Below are positions 33,982 through 46,915 of a DNA stretch of 64,000 nucleotides, piece after piece. Origin of the DNA: Jaapia argillacea MUCL 33604. Lineage: Eukaryota > Basidiomycota > Agaricomycetes > Jaapiales > Jaapiaceae. How positions within the stretch are numbered: position 1 is the stretch's first letter; each line of letters starts with the position of its first letter. The notes beneath the pieces were generated by a model, which saw only the letters and a list, made by a program, of their open reading frames with translations, was not told the DNA's origin and did no database searches. The stretch spans positions 58,682-122,681 of the forward strand of contig KL197719.1 in the NCBI GenBank assembly GCA_000697665.1, read 5' to 3'. A program made the position numbers and the translations under genes.

Positions 33982-36078
33982 ATGACGCCCACCATGACTA
34001 CGACCACGACCCCGTCCGTGACTGTTGCTCGTCGTAGACGTCGGCAGACAACCTCATGCGCCGACCAGTACCGTCCCAAAGCTATTTGCAACGCGCTACC
34101 GCACTCTGTCGATGCTCTTGATCTATCACCCTCATCTTTGACTCCAACCCTCGCTTCACTCCGTTTGCTTATCCTATCATACCTCGCAGACCTCGAGACT
34201 CGCCTGTCGGAATTTGAGTCACCCCTCTCCGACCTAGACGTGAAGATTGAAACCGCAGCGGAGTCGTTAATGACCCAAGGAGAGTTGAGCGTAGAGGAGG
34301 CAAGGGCATGGGCGAGAGTAGGGTTGGAGATGTTGGAGAAGATCCGTTCGGACGTCCAGTCTTACCTCCCGGAATGGCATTTCGACTTGGACACGCTCTC
34401 AGTGGAGAGTATCCTCAAATCTCATCTTCCCGACCTCCCCGACCTCAATTTGTTCTTGGATGATATGCGCGCGCGGTTACCCGATTTTGACTTTTCGATC
34501 CCGGCTTCTATTCGTTCCAAGATGGAGGTTGCCAAGTCGAGGTTTTCTTCAGAGTTGGATGATGTGAGGGCGAGGTTACCTGATATGAATGAGGTTCGCT
34601 CTCACCTCTCCGACATTGACCTCGTGTCCGATATTCGAACCCGGTTCTCCGAGCTGGACTTTCAATCATACCCGCGACCGTTGAACTATATACCCACTCT
34701 CTCGGCACACCTCGATACTCTCCATTCGCACTTGTCATCCCTGTCCCCATCTTCCGTTCCGGTTTCCGTTAGTCCAAGCACCAGACTTGTCGACATTCTC
34801 AATAAACTCTCAACGCAAGTCATCCCAGAATTGGTGGAGAAGGGCAAAGAGAGTTTGGAGGAAGGAGAGGATATGTTGGAGAGAGCTACGAAGGAAGTCA
34901 AGGATGCTATCAAGAGATCGTTTAATGGGAATAAGCTTATTCATTATTGTGATCTGCCCCAGAAGTGGCGGAATAACCAACATGTCAACGGAGGTTACCG
35001 GTACGTTCTATCACTGTTCCTGTCTCCTCAGTTCGCTCATTTGTGAACGTTGTCGTTGTAGATTCATCCCGCTAGAACGATGGCCCCTCATCGTTCTCTC
35101 CCTCTTCGCGCTTCACAACGAAACCCGTAAGCCCCTCTACAAACTAATAGCCTTTCGCACTCACTCAACCCAAACTCAGTTAACATCCACACCCACCTAA
35201 TACCCTTCCTCCTCTGGTTACCCTCAGTCCTATCGTCCCTTTTTTACTCCCTCCCCTCATTTTCTTTACCTCTCGTATCTGCAACATCCTTCTCACTCCC
35301 TTTGACGTCACATACCACGACAACGCCACCATTGGACGGACCGGAATTGACTTTCTTAGCTTTCGCTTTGGTGTGTTTGTTTTGCAGTACGGTGTGGCAC
35401 ACCATGAGCGGGTGTGCGCATCCGAAGGGTATGGATATTTGCGCGAGGGTGGATTACGTCGGTATCGGATGGTACGTTACTTTCATCTCTATCACCGATC
35501 TCAACGCTCACCAGCACTTTCCTGTAGGTTGATCTCAGCTTCTGTAGGCACAGTTGTGTACTACGGGTTTCGTGATCATCCCGAGCCTTGCGTGTTCTTC
35601 CTCGGCTTTTCGTTCTTCATGGGAGTTGTGGGGAGTATCTTGCCCTTCTCACAATGGTTTAACGAGAGGAAACATAAGAACAAGAGGATCGTTTTCTTCG
35701 TGGCACTGGCTGCGAGCGCGGTCGCACCTCTTACGTGGTTGTCGTTTGTTTATGGCACGAAAGTCGTCATTGATTTCATCAGTGAGTTCTCCGACTTGCT
35801 CCCTCGTTCCCGACTTGGCTTCATGAATCTCACCATATTTTTCTATAGCACCGGTATTCCCCTCCATCGTCTCCTATCTAGTCGGCTTATCCTTTTACGC
35901 AACCCACTTCCCCGAATGCCTCCTCTCGTCTTCACCGCTCAAGGGAAAATGGATTGATTGGGTGGGCGGCGGATCGCATGCTATTTGGCATGCGTTTATT
36001 GTCTTGGCGATTTGGCAACATCGGGAGGCGATGCGGTCTTTGAGGGAAGGGTTACCTGGGATTGAGGGGTTGTCGTGA
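33982..36078 (+). CDS. PAQR/Izh3-like (hemolysin III-related) membrane protein
   Basis: PAQR proteins are seven-helix membrane proteins with a zinc-binding hydrolase-like site, linked in fungi to lipid and zinc homeostasis. Exons 33982-35000, 35062-35126, 35180-35471, 35528-35781 and 35849-36078 give 619 residues. Residues 1-340 form a soluble N-terminal extension of amphipathic, possibly coiled helices with repeated LPD/LSDI/RTRFSELDF patterns, as in the long Izh3 subgroup. The membrane part carries the family motifs: HNETLNIHTHLIPF, CSTVWHTMSGC (the Ser and first His site) and GGSHAIWHAFIVLAIW (the two C-terminal His ligands). PLERWPLIVLSLFALHNE leads into helix 1. All splice joins fall in frame. 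The last exon ends shortly after the final helix. Confidence 0.9.
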
Positions 36079-36339
36079 CGTGAGTTTATTGGTGGTTGGA
36101 TTTCTTGGGAATAGAATAGAAATGTTGTTGTACTTATTGGGCTACTTAGAAGGGGACGGTTTGAGCACTATCAGAAAGGCCGGAGTTTTGACTTATGGCT
36201 GCACTTTGCACAAACGTTGTGGCTTCGAAGCGCAGACCCGGAAAGGAAGGTGATTTACCATTTCGGGCTCTGGCATGCACATGTTATTCTGAGTTCTTAG
36301 GCTTGGAGTAGATCCTTCTTTCTCTCGCTGACCTTCAAG

Positions 36340-37963
36340 ATGGATCCCTTGGGCCGAATCAGAGGCCCTCCCATTGATGTCGACGCCTTCATGGCCTCCA
36401 GTACCGCGGGCATTGCTAGCATGCGATCCCACCTGGACGAGAAGAACGCGGAAGCGCGGCTGATCAAAGTCCACTGCAGTTATTGTAAGAAGGAGAGTGA
36501 CTCTGGGAAGTTGAAGATTTGCTCGCATTGCAAGTGAGTTAGTCCCGCCATTCAATTTGGTTCTGGCTCTACGATGGCGTTGGCCGTTTGCTGACGGTAA
36601 ACTTTGCGTACGGCTTTGAATTTTTGGTCTTGGTAGATCTGTGCGATACTGCGACAGGACGTGTCAAGCCGCACACTACAAAGCGAGACACAAGAAAGAT
36701 TGTGCGGCTTTTGCCGATCCCCCGTTCACTCGTGCGTTTGTGACCCACCCGATGGACGGAAGGAAGTACCCCGAAACGCCGATATTCGGAAAGAATTCGG
36801 TCAATGGTGTTGGGTGTTGGGTCAGTATTGGAGGTGTCATGAACTGCAGGTCAGATTTATCTCTGTCGTCTCTGACATGCACCCATTTCGATTTTTCATT
36901 GGGATATAGCTTACGCAGCTTGATCGAGCCTATGGACACTGCCACCCGACTCCCTACAGGCCAAACAGCTGAGGATATGCGGATCATGAAGGAATGGAAA
37001 GCAGGGTCTAAGAATCTCATCACTCTTTCTTCCCTCGTCCAGAATAGACGGAAGGATGGAAAGCCTATCCTTGTTTGGGCAGGAGGAGTGAAAGCGATGC
37101 CGAGTCAACCCGGAGCGCCGCTGTTGCTTGCTGGTAGGACGAAGAAAGACGTGGTGCACACTCATCCGATCAGAACAGAGAATGAAGGGTTGGTATTCAC
37201 TCTTGTGTTCGACATGGAAGTTCTGATTTTGGCGGGTTGCAGTCCGGGAATCCTACACGTCTTGGAGGTTGCACACGACCCATGGGCCAAAGCTCCTCGA
37301 GTTCGTGTCAACCACATCAATGGAAAACCCGTAAGCATACTGTTTGGCTTTTGATTCTGTATACACCGGGATGCTGCTGAATTCCGGGAGCGTTCTGCTT
37401 TGTTGATGTAGGTTTCGAAAAACTCAGATGATGAGTTCAAGCAGGCTATCCGGGACCCTTCAGCTGGTATCATCACATTAAATCTGGGAGAGTTCGTCAT
37501 CTTCGAGGTTCAATTCCGATGTGGCGATAACAGCCGTATCACGAAAGACTTTGACGTTTTCGACTGCCTCTGGGCTACCGACGTCCCTATCGTTTCTCCT
37601 TGGGACCCTTCATCCCAAACGAAGACAAAGGACCTTTGCACTCTATTCCCTTCCCCAACCAAATTCCCCAATTCTCTCATCGTTCAATTCGACCAAGACG
37701 CCATTCAAACGTATTACACCGACTACATCTACGGCTCGGAGGAAAAGTATGTGCGGAGTCATTTTGGTGACGCAAGAGCGAATATGATGGAAGAAATGAG
37801 TAAGGGTATTGAAAGTTATGGCAAGTGGATGATTGATATGATGAAGGAGAACGGGAATTATGGGGAGTTGATGAGGAGGTTGAGGGACAGTGGGCAGGGC
37901 GAAATGATTGAAAGTTTGAACCAGATGTCGAATGGAGAGAATCTTGGGACTTGGAGGGAATAG
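36340..37963 (+). CDS. MYND zinc-finger protein
   Basis: Exons 36340-36533, 36637-36849, 36910-37330 and 37412-37963 give 459 residues. A MYND finger spans residues 46-87 with the full ligand set Cys46, Cys49, Cys61, Cys64, Cys70, Cys74, His83 and Cys87 (CSYC...CSHC...YCDRTC...HKKDC). MYND fingers bind proline-rich partner peptides; enzymatic activity is not implied. The rest is a conserved-looking globular region (LILAGCSPGILHVLEVAH, ITLNLGEFVIFEVQFRCG) and a C-terminal Met/Glu-rich helix (EEMSKGIESYGKWMIDMM). I do not recognise a second catalytic domain. No SET motifs are present, so it is not a SMYD methyltransferase. Confidence 0.88.
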
Positions 37964-38988
37964 GTGATTCTTTGCTCTTTGGCTCGCGGTCTGCCGTCTC
38001 TGAGGAACTCTCCATTGCGTAGCTCTACCGTCGTTTTTGCAGCCGACTGGACTTGGTCGCTTTCAGGTTAGGTCCGCTATGATTGTACCAAGGATGTTGA
38101 TGAATGTATTTTCGGTGCGTTGGGGTCGTCGAGCCAGGCCATGGGTTTCACGACTTGCGGGACAATCTACACCCTATGTCCGCGGACGAGCTTCTCGCCG
38201 ATCGAACACGGATGAGTTTCTCTCTTGCCAAGAGACACCTCACTCGATCAATACCGCAATTGCGGAAGTGAACCAAAGGGGCTGCACCCACCTACGTCGA
38301 CGCTTCAAGATGACTCGAAGTGCTCCGCACTGGGAGGCAGAATCGAAACTTGAACTCCACCTGCTACTCGCCAATCCAGCGGCCATATTCCACTCGACCG
38401 GCTCCATAGGCGATGCTGAAAGGTTCCGGTGGTCTGGAGACTCTCCCACCTCTCCGCGAGAGGCGATCCAGTCTGGACGTTGACTCTACTGAAGAAATGG
38501 TAACGGCAGAGATGATTTGGGGTTGCAACATCATATGCCATGCTTGAGGCGAGGTGCATGCTGCATTGAACGGCGGAAACAAATGGGATTGACTTCTGGC
38601 GCAATGGAAAGGTCCTCGTTGCCGAGTAAATGGGGGAGGGTGTGTAACTTCGCGAAGCACCAAGACCGACTCCACGGGGCAACTTTTTCTGATGATACAC
38701 GGCCCCACGGGCCCGAGCAATGGTTTGGATGAGGGCTGGGCACACAAGTGAGCGTCGCAGAGCCATCATATGCGATCGTATGAGTGAAATCGGAGCTCGG
38801 GGGAGGCCTGCATCGATAGGAGATCCGGTAGAGACGAGTGAAGCTATGAAGGATGGTAGCATGCCCCGGCCACGAGGACTGACGTCATATGCCGTGATGC
38901 TGGACTGATCCGATGTTTGAGAAATGAAAGTGGTTCGCGCCACTATAATCCACCGGGGAGGAGCAACAGTGCCCATGCTTCCTCAGAC
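37964..38988. other. Intergenic, overlapping open frames on both strands
   Basis: Long overlapping frames exist on both strands (for example 38305-38976 minus and 38037-38483 plus), but none shows a family motif, and the high GC content makes open frames common. I see no supported gene. The last part should contain the promoter of the Hsp20-domain gene. Confidence 0.45.
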
Positions 38989-41576
38989 ATGCCTTTAAAC
39001 CCTTCCTCGATTCCCCCCTCTTCACCCAAACCGATATCTCCACCACCTCCAACTTCCTCCTGCCCATCCTTGACGTCCTCAACGTCCTCCTCCTCGTTAC
39101 TTGACCTTGCAACCCCTCTACAAAGTCTCTCTCTGATTGATCAGTCAACGAAACAACCGTACGACTCCCTCCACGACTCTGACGACCTTCACGAAGAAAT
39201 GAAACAATGGATGGGAAGAGCTGACGAGAACAAGGGAATACTTGCCGGTAAGTACCAGCGTCGTGGTCATTTAGGTTTCAGAGTGCGTTCAGGAACGGAG
39301 CGATATCGGAACTGCATCCGCATCTATCACGGAGTCGCGAACCGTGCGGGTTGCCTTCTGCAACACACGGAGGAGGCCTCTGACGCAGAGCACGTAACAA
39401 GCGACAGCGAGCCGGGGGCAGATCGCGCTCATGCCTGTCCACTCTGGGACTTTTCCTTGATATCATTTCCCTTGTTGGTTCTTCGCCGTTGCTGCCAGAC
39501 TTGCGAGCTTTTTCACATCTCCCAAGAGTTTCGGGTTTGAAACCCGGAACACCTCGTGCATATCGTGCGGCATTTAGCGTTGGTGTGTAAGATGCTCCTC
39601 GTCCACGAGACTTGCCAGCCTCGCTTGCCTTCGGGTGCTTCTCGCAAACAACTTATCTTAGTTTATCCATGCTAATAGTGGGTTCCGATGCCGGGGTGTA
39701 CACACCCATTTTCGCCCTTGGTTGATTAAATCCTGTCGTCATGTCTTGCTGACTGAATCTTCATTTTCTCATCCAGGCTCAGCGGCTCGTCCCCGTTCAA
39801 ACTCAAAAACTCATTCGCATCTCAAATCCCAACAACCATCATCACCTCCAGGAGCGCGCCATCCCGATCGTCCCAGCCGTCCACCTCGTCAGCTCTCATT
39901 TCAAAAAAGACACGCTTCTTTTGATACGCCTCGCGCTGAAATTCCTCTCCCATCTCCTCGCAACTTGCCGTCGCCTCGACATCCCTTAACCACCCCATCA
40001 GGTCAATACCAATACTCATCGTTTCCATTCCCCAACGTTCCCCCGCAAGGAACGACCGCGACGGCCACCATCACGTCGTCACAATCATCGCCCCCGCAAA
40101 AGGCACAGGTGTATGGTGCCGCGGGTGCCCCAATCGAGACCGTCACAGCACATGTCACAGCGTCGATCACCAAGTCAAGCATTTCGAATTCAAGTTTTAC
40201 GAATGGCATGAATTTGAATTCAATCTTCCATGGCCATCCCAGCGGAAGGGCGAGCGGTTTCAACTCGAGCCTTGATGGATTTGAGGCGCGGAGTGCAAGT
40301 AGTAGTAGTGGCGGAAGTGGTTCAAGTTCTACTACAAGTCTTTTGAGCACCACAGCTTCCTCGCCCCCATCGCCTCCTCCCGCCTTTCCGTTGCGACCTC
40401 CGAAATTGACAAAGTCTCCGAAGGACGTGGTTATGGTTGATGAAATTACGCAGGGTCGGTCAGGGTCTGGGAAAGTGAAGGAAGTGCAGAGTCAATCATC
40501 CTCCCCATCCCACTCACGCTCGAACTCCCAATCGACTCAACAACGAAAACATTCGCCGGCGCGGGAGCCAATCGCTTCGACTACGATTGCCCCTGACTCT
40601 ACCCCAATTACTCCCTACTCCAGACCGTACTCGACACACTCTGAAAGTTTCGGTGGTGCCATTTACAGTCCCAAACCTCTCAAAGCATGGGATCGAAGTT
40701 CGACAGCAAGTCTCCCACTACCGTGTCAGACTCCATATCACGTCTTACCAGCACTTGCTGGAACTGGAGAAAAAGAAGATAGTGGCAAAGGAACGGAAAG
40801 AGAAGAACGAAATAGAGGAAGCGCATCGTTCAGTCATCGTTCAGCGTCTCCTCCTTTGTTTGACTATACGGGAGAGAGATCGCCTTCACCCACGATGCGA
40901 AGACTTCGCTCTCCTCCGTTGTTGCCTCCGTTGTTGAGTCGGGAATCCGCCTCTTTACCCGCGTCCACGTCCCTTCCCCCTGCACTAATAGCCTACACCC
41001 GATCCCTTCAAAACCGTACCCCGGAAGTCCCTCGAACCCCTTCGGCTTCTGGGATTCCCCAACCCGCACCACCGACGATCTTGACTCCTCCCCTTCCGGA
41101 ATCGCGGAGCTCAAGGAGGAGTGCTGCGTATGAGCCTTTCTTGAGCCATGCACCGCCACCGATAGATAGTTGGATTGCGGTGGAGACCTTGGCAAGGGAA
41201 TATAGGTTGCTTGTAAGGCTACCGGGATTCAAGCGCGATGCTATGTGAGTTCACAATCTTTTGGGCTGTCTCGACATGTCTGAACTCTTGTCCCCCTTTG
41301 TCTACCAGAACACTTGCAACGCGGAGGAGGCGTATTTTACATGTCGTGGCTGATTCTTGGGAGCCCACAGGAGGTATGCACCTTTCTCCCTCCAGATCGA
41401 TGGGTAAACTAAGTCTTCTGTCTTCGATTTCAGGCCACTTTGAACGTCGGATATCTTTTGGATATGATGCAGACCTGGCGCACGTACGCGCCGAGTTCGA
41501 TGGGGATATGCTCACGATCACTGTTCCCAGACGCTCGTCGAACATGACTTGGCTTGCTCCATCGCAGCAGAATTGA
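38989..41576 (+). CDS. Hsp20/alpha-crystallin-domain protein with long disordered N-terminus
   Basis: Exons 38989-39247, 39777-41244, 41309-41373 and 41434-41576 give 644 residues. Residues 1-540 are Ser/Pro/Thr-rich and apparently disordered. The C-terminal ~90 residues form an alpha-crystallin-like domain: SWIAVETLAREYRLLVRLPG, TLATRRRRILHVVADSW, GHFERRISFGYDADLAHVRA and FDGDMLTITVPRR, where the last strand is the usual conserved ending. Small heat-shock proteins hold unfolded clients, but such a long disordered N-terminus is unusual and may mark a lineage-specific regulator rather than a simple chaperone. Intron 1 (529 nt) is about ten times the local norm and contains no recognisable gene. 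The 3' two-thirds of the gene is included in the tandem segmental duplication; the second copy is broken. Confidence 0.88.
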
Positions 41577-44500
41577 CCTTCGTCCCCATCATCTTCTCGT
41601 CTTCCTTGCTTCTCCCATTATCACCGGTCCGACCATTTGCTTCCACATCCAAAATGCCATCCAATTACGGATCTGTACATTCCCATATCCTCAATGGATT
41701 CGACCATCACCGCATTGCATACATCATCATCACCATCATCGTTCTCGATACACCAATCACGTCCATCAACACTGCATCACTCATGTGCATCGTCTCCGCC
41801 CCTTCACATCTTCGTCCAGCATGGGTTCTAAACACCCATCATCTATAACGTCGCAATACTCCACTCTCCTAATACCCCGATTCGAAACTGGAATCAGTGT
41901 AATTAACGACTGCCGTAGAGCATTATACCATCTCCCCTATTTTCTCCCAGCCTGTTTTCTCCTGTTTATCCCTTCCTGGCTTCTTTGATCCTCCGCTCTG
42001 CAAAGCATGGACTTGGTACTACCTTTATATTTGATGTAATTGTCGAGTGTGCTCTCCATTGCCACGCCTTTTTGTGTCCACATCTAGAAAAGTAGATTTG
42101 TATCACCTCACCGAGATAGTGAGATAGTGCCACCAAACTGAAACTTCTCGAACACATTTCGTGTATTGATTCCGAGACCGCTCTTCCAGGAAATCCGACA
42201 GTTGACAAGTAGCATCAACAAGGAATGGTAGGATGGAAAGAATGACAACAGTAAAGAACGGCGAGAGACAAGGACTTCATAGTGCTACAACTAATTCGAC
42301 GAGGCTGAAGACATAGCAAATGAATGTCCCGTAATAAAGACCCAAAGTACTCCATCTCCAACAATACAAAGGCATAACCGTCGGGATTTCAATGCGAATA
42401 AGAAAGTCCTCCTCAAACTACCCCGGCCGAACGGGCGGTCCGCGTCGGCTGGTAGCGATAGGGAGGCTGATCCACATTTGACGATCTTGAGCCCTCCTGT
42501 CGACGAAACGACTGGCTGGAAGGGCCAGCCTCTGCAGCTCCTCCTCGTTCCTCTACGATACCCAAGCTCTCGGGATGTATTCTGCATCTACATACAGCAG
42601 GAGCAGAAGCGGACATTTGCTGCAACTCCGTCGCCGGGTTGTTATTCGCCGGCGGGTTGTCACCCAACACCGAGATACGGTCGACTTCATCCCCCGAACC
42701 GGACCCTTGGATAAGGGTAGCTCGAGTGAGGGTGAAGAGGATCGTGTTTGCTAAGCCACTGAGACTGTATACTGCCATAACCCCGAATGTGGCACTTGGG
42801 CTGACGGGGGTCTTCTTGACGAAGTATTTGAATCGGACGCCTGTGAGGGGGAGGATGAGGAAGCCATAGACGACGGGATACCTGGTGGAGTATTAATCAA
42901 TGTCAGATGGAAAGGAGTAGAGACCTACATGATCCATGCTAATGATAGGGCGTCTGGTTCGGCGGGTCGCACGACGTGGGGCTCACCGGGGACACCCTTG
43001 ACCCGTTTATGGATGCAGAATTTCCACCACATGTTCTCGTTCACCGTGATGTTGCCACGCCGCTTCAAGAACAACAGTACGTAGAGCAGGGCCGAGAAGA
43101 AGAGGGTTGTCCAGTACCACGTGTACTGACCACCAACTTGATCTCCAAAGTGATTTTTCCCGATCCAGCACCAATACTGTAGGAGGCAAAGTAGAGTCAG
43201 AAGGCCAGGTGAACGGGAGTAGAGAGGCTTAGAGAGAACATACTGGACTTGGCATCATGTAATGGGCATTTGTGAGGGGACCGATGATCACCCACAGCCC
43301 GACAAATAACCAGATGAGGCCAGTGATCAACCAAGCCAGCCACATAAGGTGAATCTTGTCAAAATTCCACCATAGTACTGCAAAGGTCTGGCCAGCAATT
43401 GCTTAGAAGCCTCATATCAGTACGAACAATCTGAGCACGAAGGAAAGGAGATTTCGTACCCAGGTCGACAAGGCCACCACAGTTTCACCAAGTTGTTGGA
43501 TTACGCCTAGAGTTGAATGACGATTAGATAATCAGGGGGGTGTGGAGAATGGTGGATTACCTTGAGCTGTACAGAAATGTTCCTCTTGTACAACGCCGGT
43601 TACGATCCAACGGACACTAAGAACAGAACCTAGAGCTTGAATGGCATCGGCTATGAAGAGCGAGACCTGCGTATGAGTGAAAGATTGCATCAGATACACG
43701 CGAATGTCTCAGCATGGATGATGGGGATTTGACTCACGAGATAGATATCTATCGGTTCCCGGATGAACCGTCTTCGCTGGATAAGGAAAGTTTATTCGTG
43801 AGGACAGGTGGAGGGTGTGGTCAACGAAACCAATGACGGACGACTTTGACCAACAAAATAGTCAGCACTGAAAGGAGCGACAAAGATGCAATCGACACAA
43901 CCACCTTCAGAACCACATCAGCCCACGCAAACAGATCATTACGGAATGGGCGTCCACTCACAGCAAACTGCACACTTTCGCATCGGTTGAGGTAGTAATA
44001 ACATGGTGGTTCCGTTGGCCAGCCATTGGAAGTGGGTGAAGTGCACTTGGCGCATTCCCAAGATGAGCATTTATAAGGTAAGAATGCCGGAGACTGGTCC
44101 CAAGGTGAAGGACCGTTGTTCAGGCCCAGCGATGTACAGTCGAGCATGGTTTGACTATTTGAGTTCAATATGAATGCCTGGGGCGGCTACAGGGAACGGC
44201 AGAGGTCCTCGTCTTGCGGGTGGAAATCAAGAATGGTGGAGGTGGCGGGAGATGGTAGCAGACTTTATACTTAGATCGTCATGGATGACCTGACAAGCAG
44301 GAGGACAAGACAACATCACTTCAAGCCAAGGAAAAATCCTGGGACCCAGCCCAAATGTCACATCAGTGCACATTGCAATGCATTGTACCAGATTGTAGAT
44401 GCCATTCATTCGATGATAGGAAGTGACTGGGATGCGGTGACCTTGGTCTATGATTGTCGTACATTGCAACTTGCAACGGAGCGCTCGCCTTCTGTTTTTG

Positions 44501-44730
44501 TTCCACTGGATTGGGGGGCACGCAAGGCACCGGTAACTTACCTAGAAGATTTCGTCCTGGACAGATTGGCGGGCGGTCCCCTGCCCTCTCTTGTGCTGAG
44601 GACCATGGCGTGAGATCTTTGAGGCAAGGTTTCATTTGCTAGAGCTCCCATTGTGAAGGTCCCTGGCCCGTTGATCTCAAAGAAGAGAATAAGATGACGC
44701 TAACTAGAGTAACTGAAGAGCCAAGGGAAG
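40480..44730. repeat. Segmental duplication, unit 1
   Basis: Starts inside exon 2 of the Hsp20-domain gene and ends upstream of receptor copy 1. Aligned with 44985-49955 it shows near-identical blocks through Hsp20 exons 2-4, the spacer and the whole receptor gene, then a short homologous upstream part (CCTGGACAGATTG landmark at 44557). Confidence 0.9.
42413..44147 (-). CDS. Seven-transmembrane receptor (GPCR-like), copy 1, one splice acceptor lost
   Basis: Seven exons by comparison with copy 2: 44147-43842, 43776-43738, 43666-43561, 43506-43460, 43402-43244, 43176-42929 and 42881-42413 (457 residues if all are joined as in copy 2). The N-terminus is extracellular and Cys-rich (KCSSWECAKCTS...CYYYL), followed by seven hydrophobic helices, a Cys at the start of helix 3 (HFCTAQG) and YWCWIG in the loop before helix 5, a probable disulfide pair as in cAR/secretin-like receptors. 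The C-tail is Ser/Arg-rich. Where copy 2 has the acceptor TAG before exon 5, this copy reads TAA followed by G. The nearest AG is one base downstream and would shift the frame, so this copy may be non-functional. A 57-nt GTGAGT...AAG stretch inside exon 1 may be an extra in-frame intron. Confidence 0.75.
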
Positions 44731-44984
44731 TTGATACAGTTGTTTTCATGTCGATAGTTAGTCCAAATTTTGCCAGCTCTGCACAGGAGCATCGTTTAAT
44801 TCAGAAGATAGCCTTATTAGGGAGTAACATCAACACTGAGCAAGGGCTCGTCCGGCCTGGGCTCTGGGACCTCACATGCACAACGAGCAGGTGTCCTGGT
44901 ACTAAAAACGGCTCAGTTTCTATTTACCTGCTGCACCTGTAAACAAAGATCCCTGAGTGGGATTGGCGCGAAACGGACTATCGA
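44148..44984. other. Receptor 1 upstream region and unit junction
   Basis: About 840 bp. Up to ~44730 it matches the region upstream of receptor 2; 44731-44984 is the junction between the duplicated units and matches nothing else I can see. Both copies contain a minus-strand stretch that ends at a GTAAGT donor (near 44540 and 49760), hinting at an unrecognised upstream exon. Confidence 0.4.
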
Positions 44985-44989
44985 GATGA

Positions 44990-46077
44990 AAACAGCTGAA
45001 AGTCAACCATCCTCCCCCTCCCTCACGCGCAACAACGAAAACGTTCGCCGGGGCGCGGCGCGGCCAACCACTTCGACTACGATTGACCCTGACTCTACCC
45101 CCTTTACTCCCTACTCCAGACCGCACTCGACAGCAGGCGAACACTCTGAGAGTTTCAGTGGTGCCATTTACAGTCCCAAACCTCTCAAAGCATGGGATCG
45201 AAGTTCGACAGCAGGTCTCCCACTGCTGTGTCGGGCTCTATATCACGTCTTACCGGCACTTACTGGGACTGGAGAAAAGGAAGGTGGTGGTAAAGTTGTG
45301 TAATGGAAAGGAAAGAGACGAGCGAAATAGAGGAAGCGTCTCATTCAGTCATCGTTCAGCCTCTCCTCCTTTGTTTGACTATACTGGAGAGAGATTGCCT
45401 TCACCCACGTTGCGAAGACTTCACTCTCCTCCGTTGTTGAGTCGGGAATCCGCATCTTTACCCACGCCTACCCTCCCCCCTGCGCTGATAGCCCATACCC
45501 GATCACTTCAAAACCGTACCCTGGAAATCCCTCGAGCCCGTTCGGCTTCTGGGATTCCCAAATCCGCACCACCGACGATCTTGACTCCTTCCCCTCTGGA
45601 ATCGCGGAGGTCAAGGAGGAGTGCTGCGTATGAGCCTTTCTTGAGTCATGCACCGCCACCGATAGATAGTTGGATTGCGGTGGAGACCTTGGCAAGGGAA
45701 TATAGGTTACTTGTAAAGTTACCGGGATTCAGGCGCGATGCTATGTGAGTTCACATTCTCTTGAGCTGTCTCGACATGTCTGATTTCTTTTTGTCCCTTT
45801 TTGTCTATCAGAACACTTGCAACGCGGAGGAGGCGTATTTTACATGTCGTGGCTGATTCTTGGGAGCCCACAGGAGGTATGCACCTTTCTCTTCAGATCG
45901 ATGGGTAAACTAAGCCATCTGTCTTTGATTTTAGGCCACTTTGAACGTCGGATATCTTTTGGATATGATGCAGACTTGGCGCACGTACGCGCCGAGTTTG
46001 ATGGGGATATGCTCACGATCACCGTTCCCAGACGCTCGCCGAAGATGTCTTGGCTTGCTCCATCGCAGCAGAATTGA
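44990..46077 (+). pseudogene. 5'-truncated Hsp20-domain gene copy
   Basis: Matches the second half of the intact gene: exon 2 remnant 44990-45744, then 45812-45876 and 45935-46077 with the same introns. It lacks the first exon and about 300 codons. A frame break near 45290-45310 (GTTGTGTAATGGAAAG against GCAAAGGAACGGAAAG in the intact copy) separates the upstream remnant from the downstream frame. The alpha-crystallin-like domain itself is open and nearly identical in sequence (REYRLLVKLPGFRRDA, HVVADSW, FDGDMLTITVPRRSPK). No promoter was carried over, so a functional product is unlikely, although a short protein from an internal ATG cannot be ruled out. Confidence 0.85.
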
Positions 46078-46915
46078 CCTTCGTCCCCATCATCTTCTCG
46101 TCTTCCTTGCTTCTCCCGTTATCACCGGTCCGACCATTTGCTTCCACATCCAAAATGCCGTCCAATTACGGATCTGTACATTCCCATATCCTCAATGGAT
46201 TCGACCATCACCGCATTGCGTACATCATCACCATCATCGTTCTCGATACACCAATCACGTCCATCAACACTGCATCACTCATGTGCATCGTCTCCGCCCC
46301 TTCACATCTTCGTCCGGCATGGGTTCTAAACACCCATCATCTATAACTTCGCAATACTCCACTCTCCTAATACCCCGATTCGAAACTGGAATCAGAGTAC
46401 ATCAACGACATGCCGTAGAGCATTATACCATCTCCCCTATTTTCTCCCAACCTGTTTTCTCCTGTTTATCCCTTCCTGGCTTCTTTGATCCTCCGCCCTG
46501 CAAGGCATGGACTTGGTACTACCTTTATATTTGATGTAATTGTCGAGTGTGCTCTCCACTGCCACGCCTTTTTGTGTCCACATCTAGAAAAGTAGACTTG
46601 TATCACCTCACCGAGATAGTGAGATAGTTCCACCAAACTGAAACTTCTCGAACAAATGTCGTGTGTTGATTCTGAGACCGCTCGTCCAGGAAATCCGACA
46701 GTTGACAAGTAGCAACAACAAGGAGTGGTAGGATGTAAAGAATGACAACAGGAAGGAACGGCGAGAGACGAGGACTTGATACTGCTACAACTAATACGAC
46801 GAGGTTGGGGGCATGGCAAACAACTGTCCCGTAATAAAGACCCAAAGGACTCCATCTCCGACAATACAACAAAGACATAACCGTCGGGATTACCATGTGA
46901 AGAAGAAACACCTCA

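Noticed and set aside
38305-38976. 223-codon minus-strand frame upstream of the Hsp20-domain gene
   Set aside because: Composition is like random GC-rich sequence, there is no domain, and another open frame overlaps it on the plus strand.
39527-39545. CGGGTTTGAAACCCG palindrome resembling a tRNA T-arm
   Set aside because: No matching acceptor, D or anticodon arms around it; it lies in the long intron of the Hsp20-domain gene.
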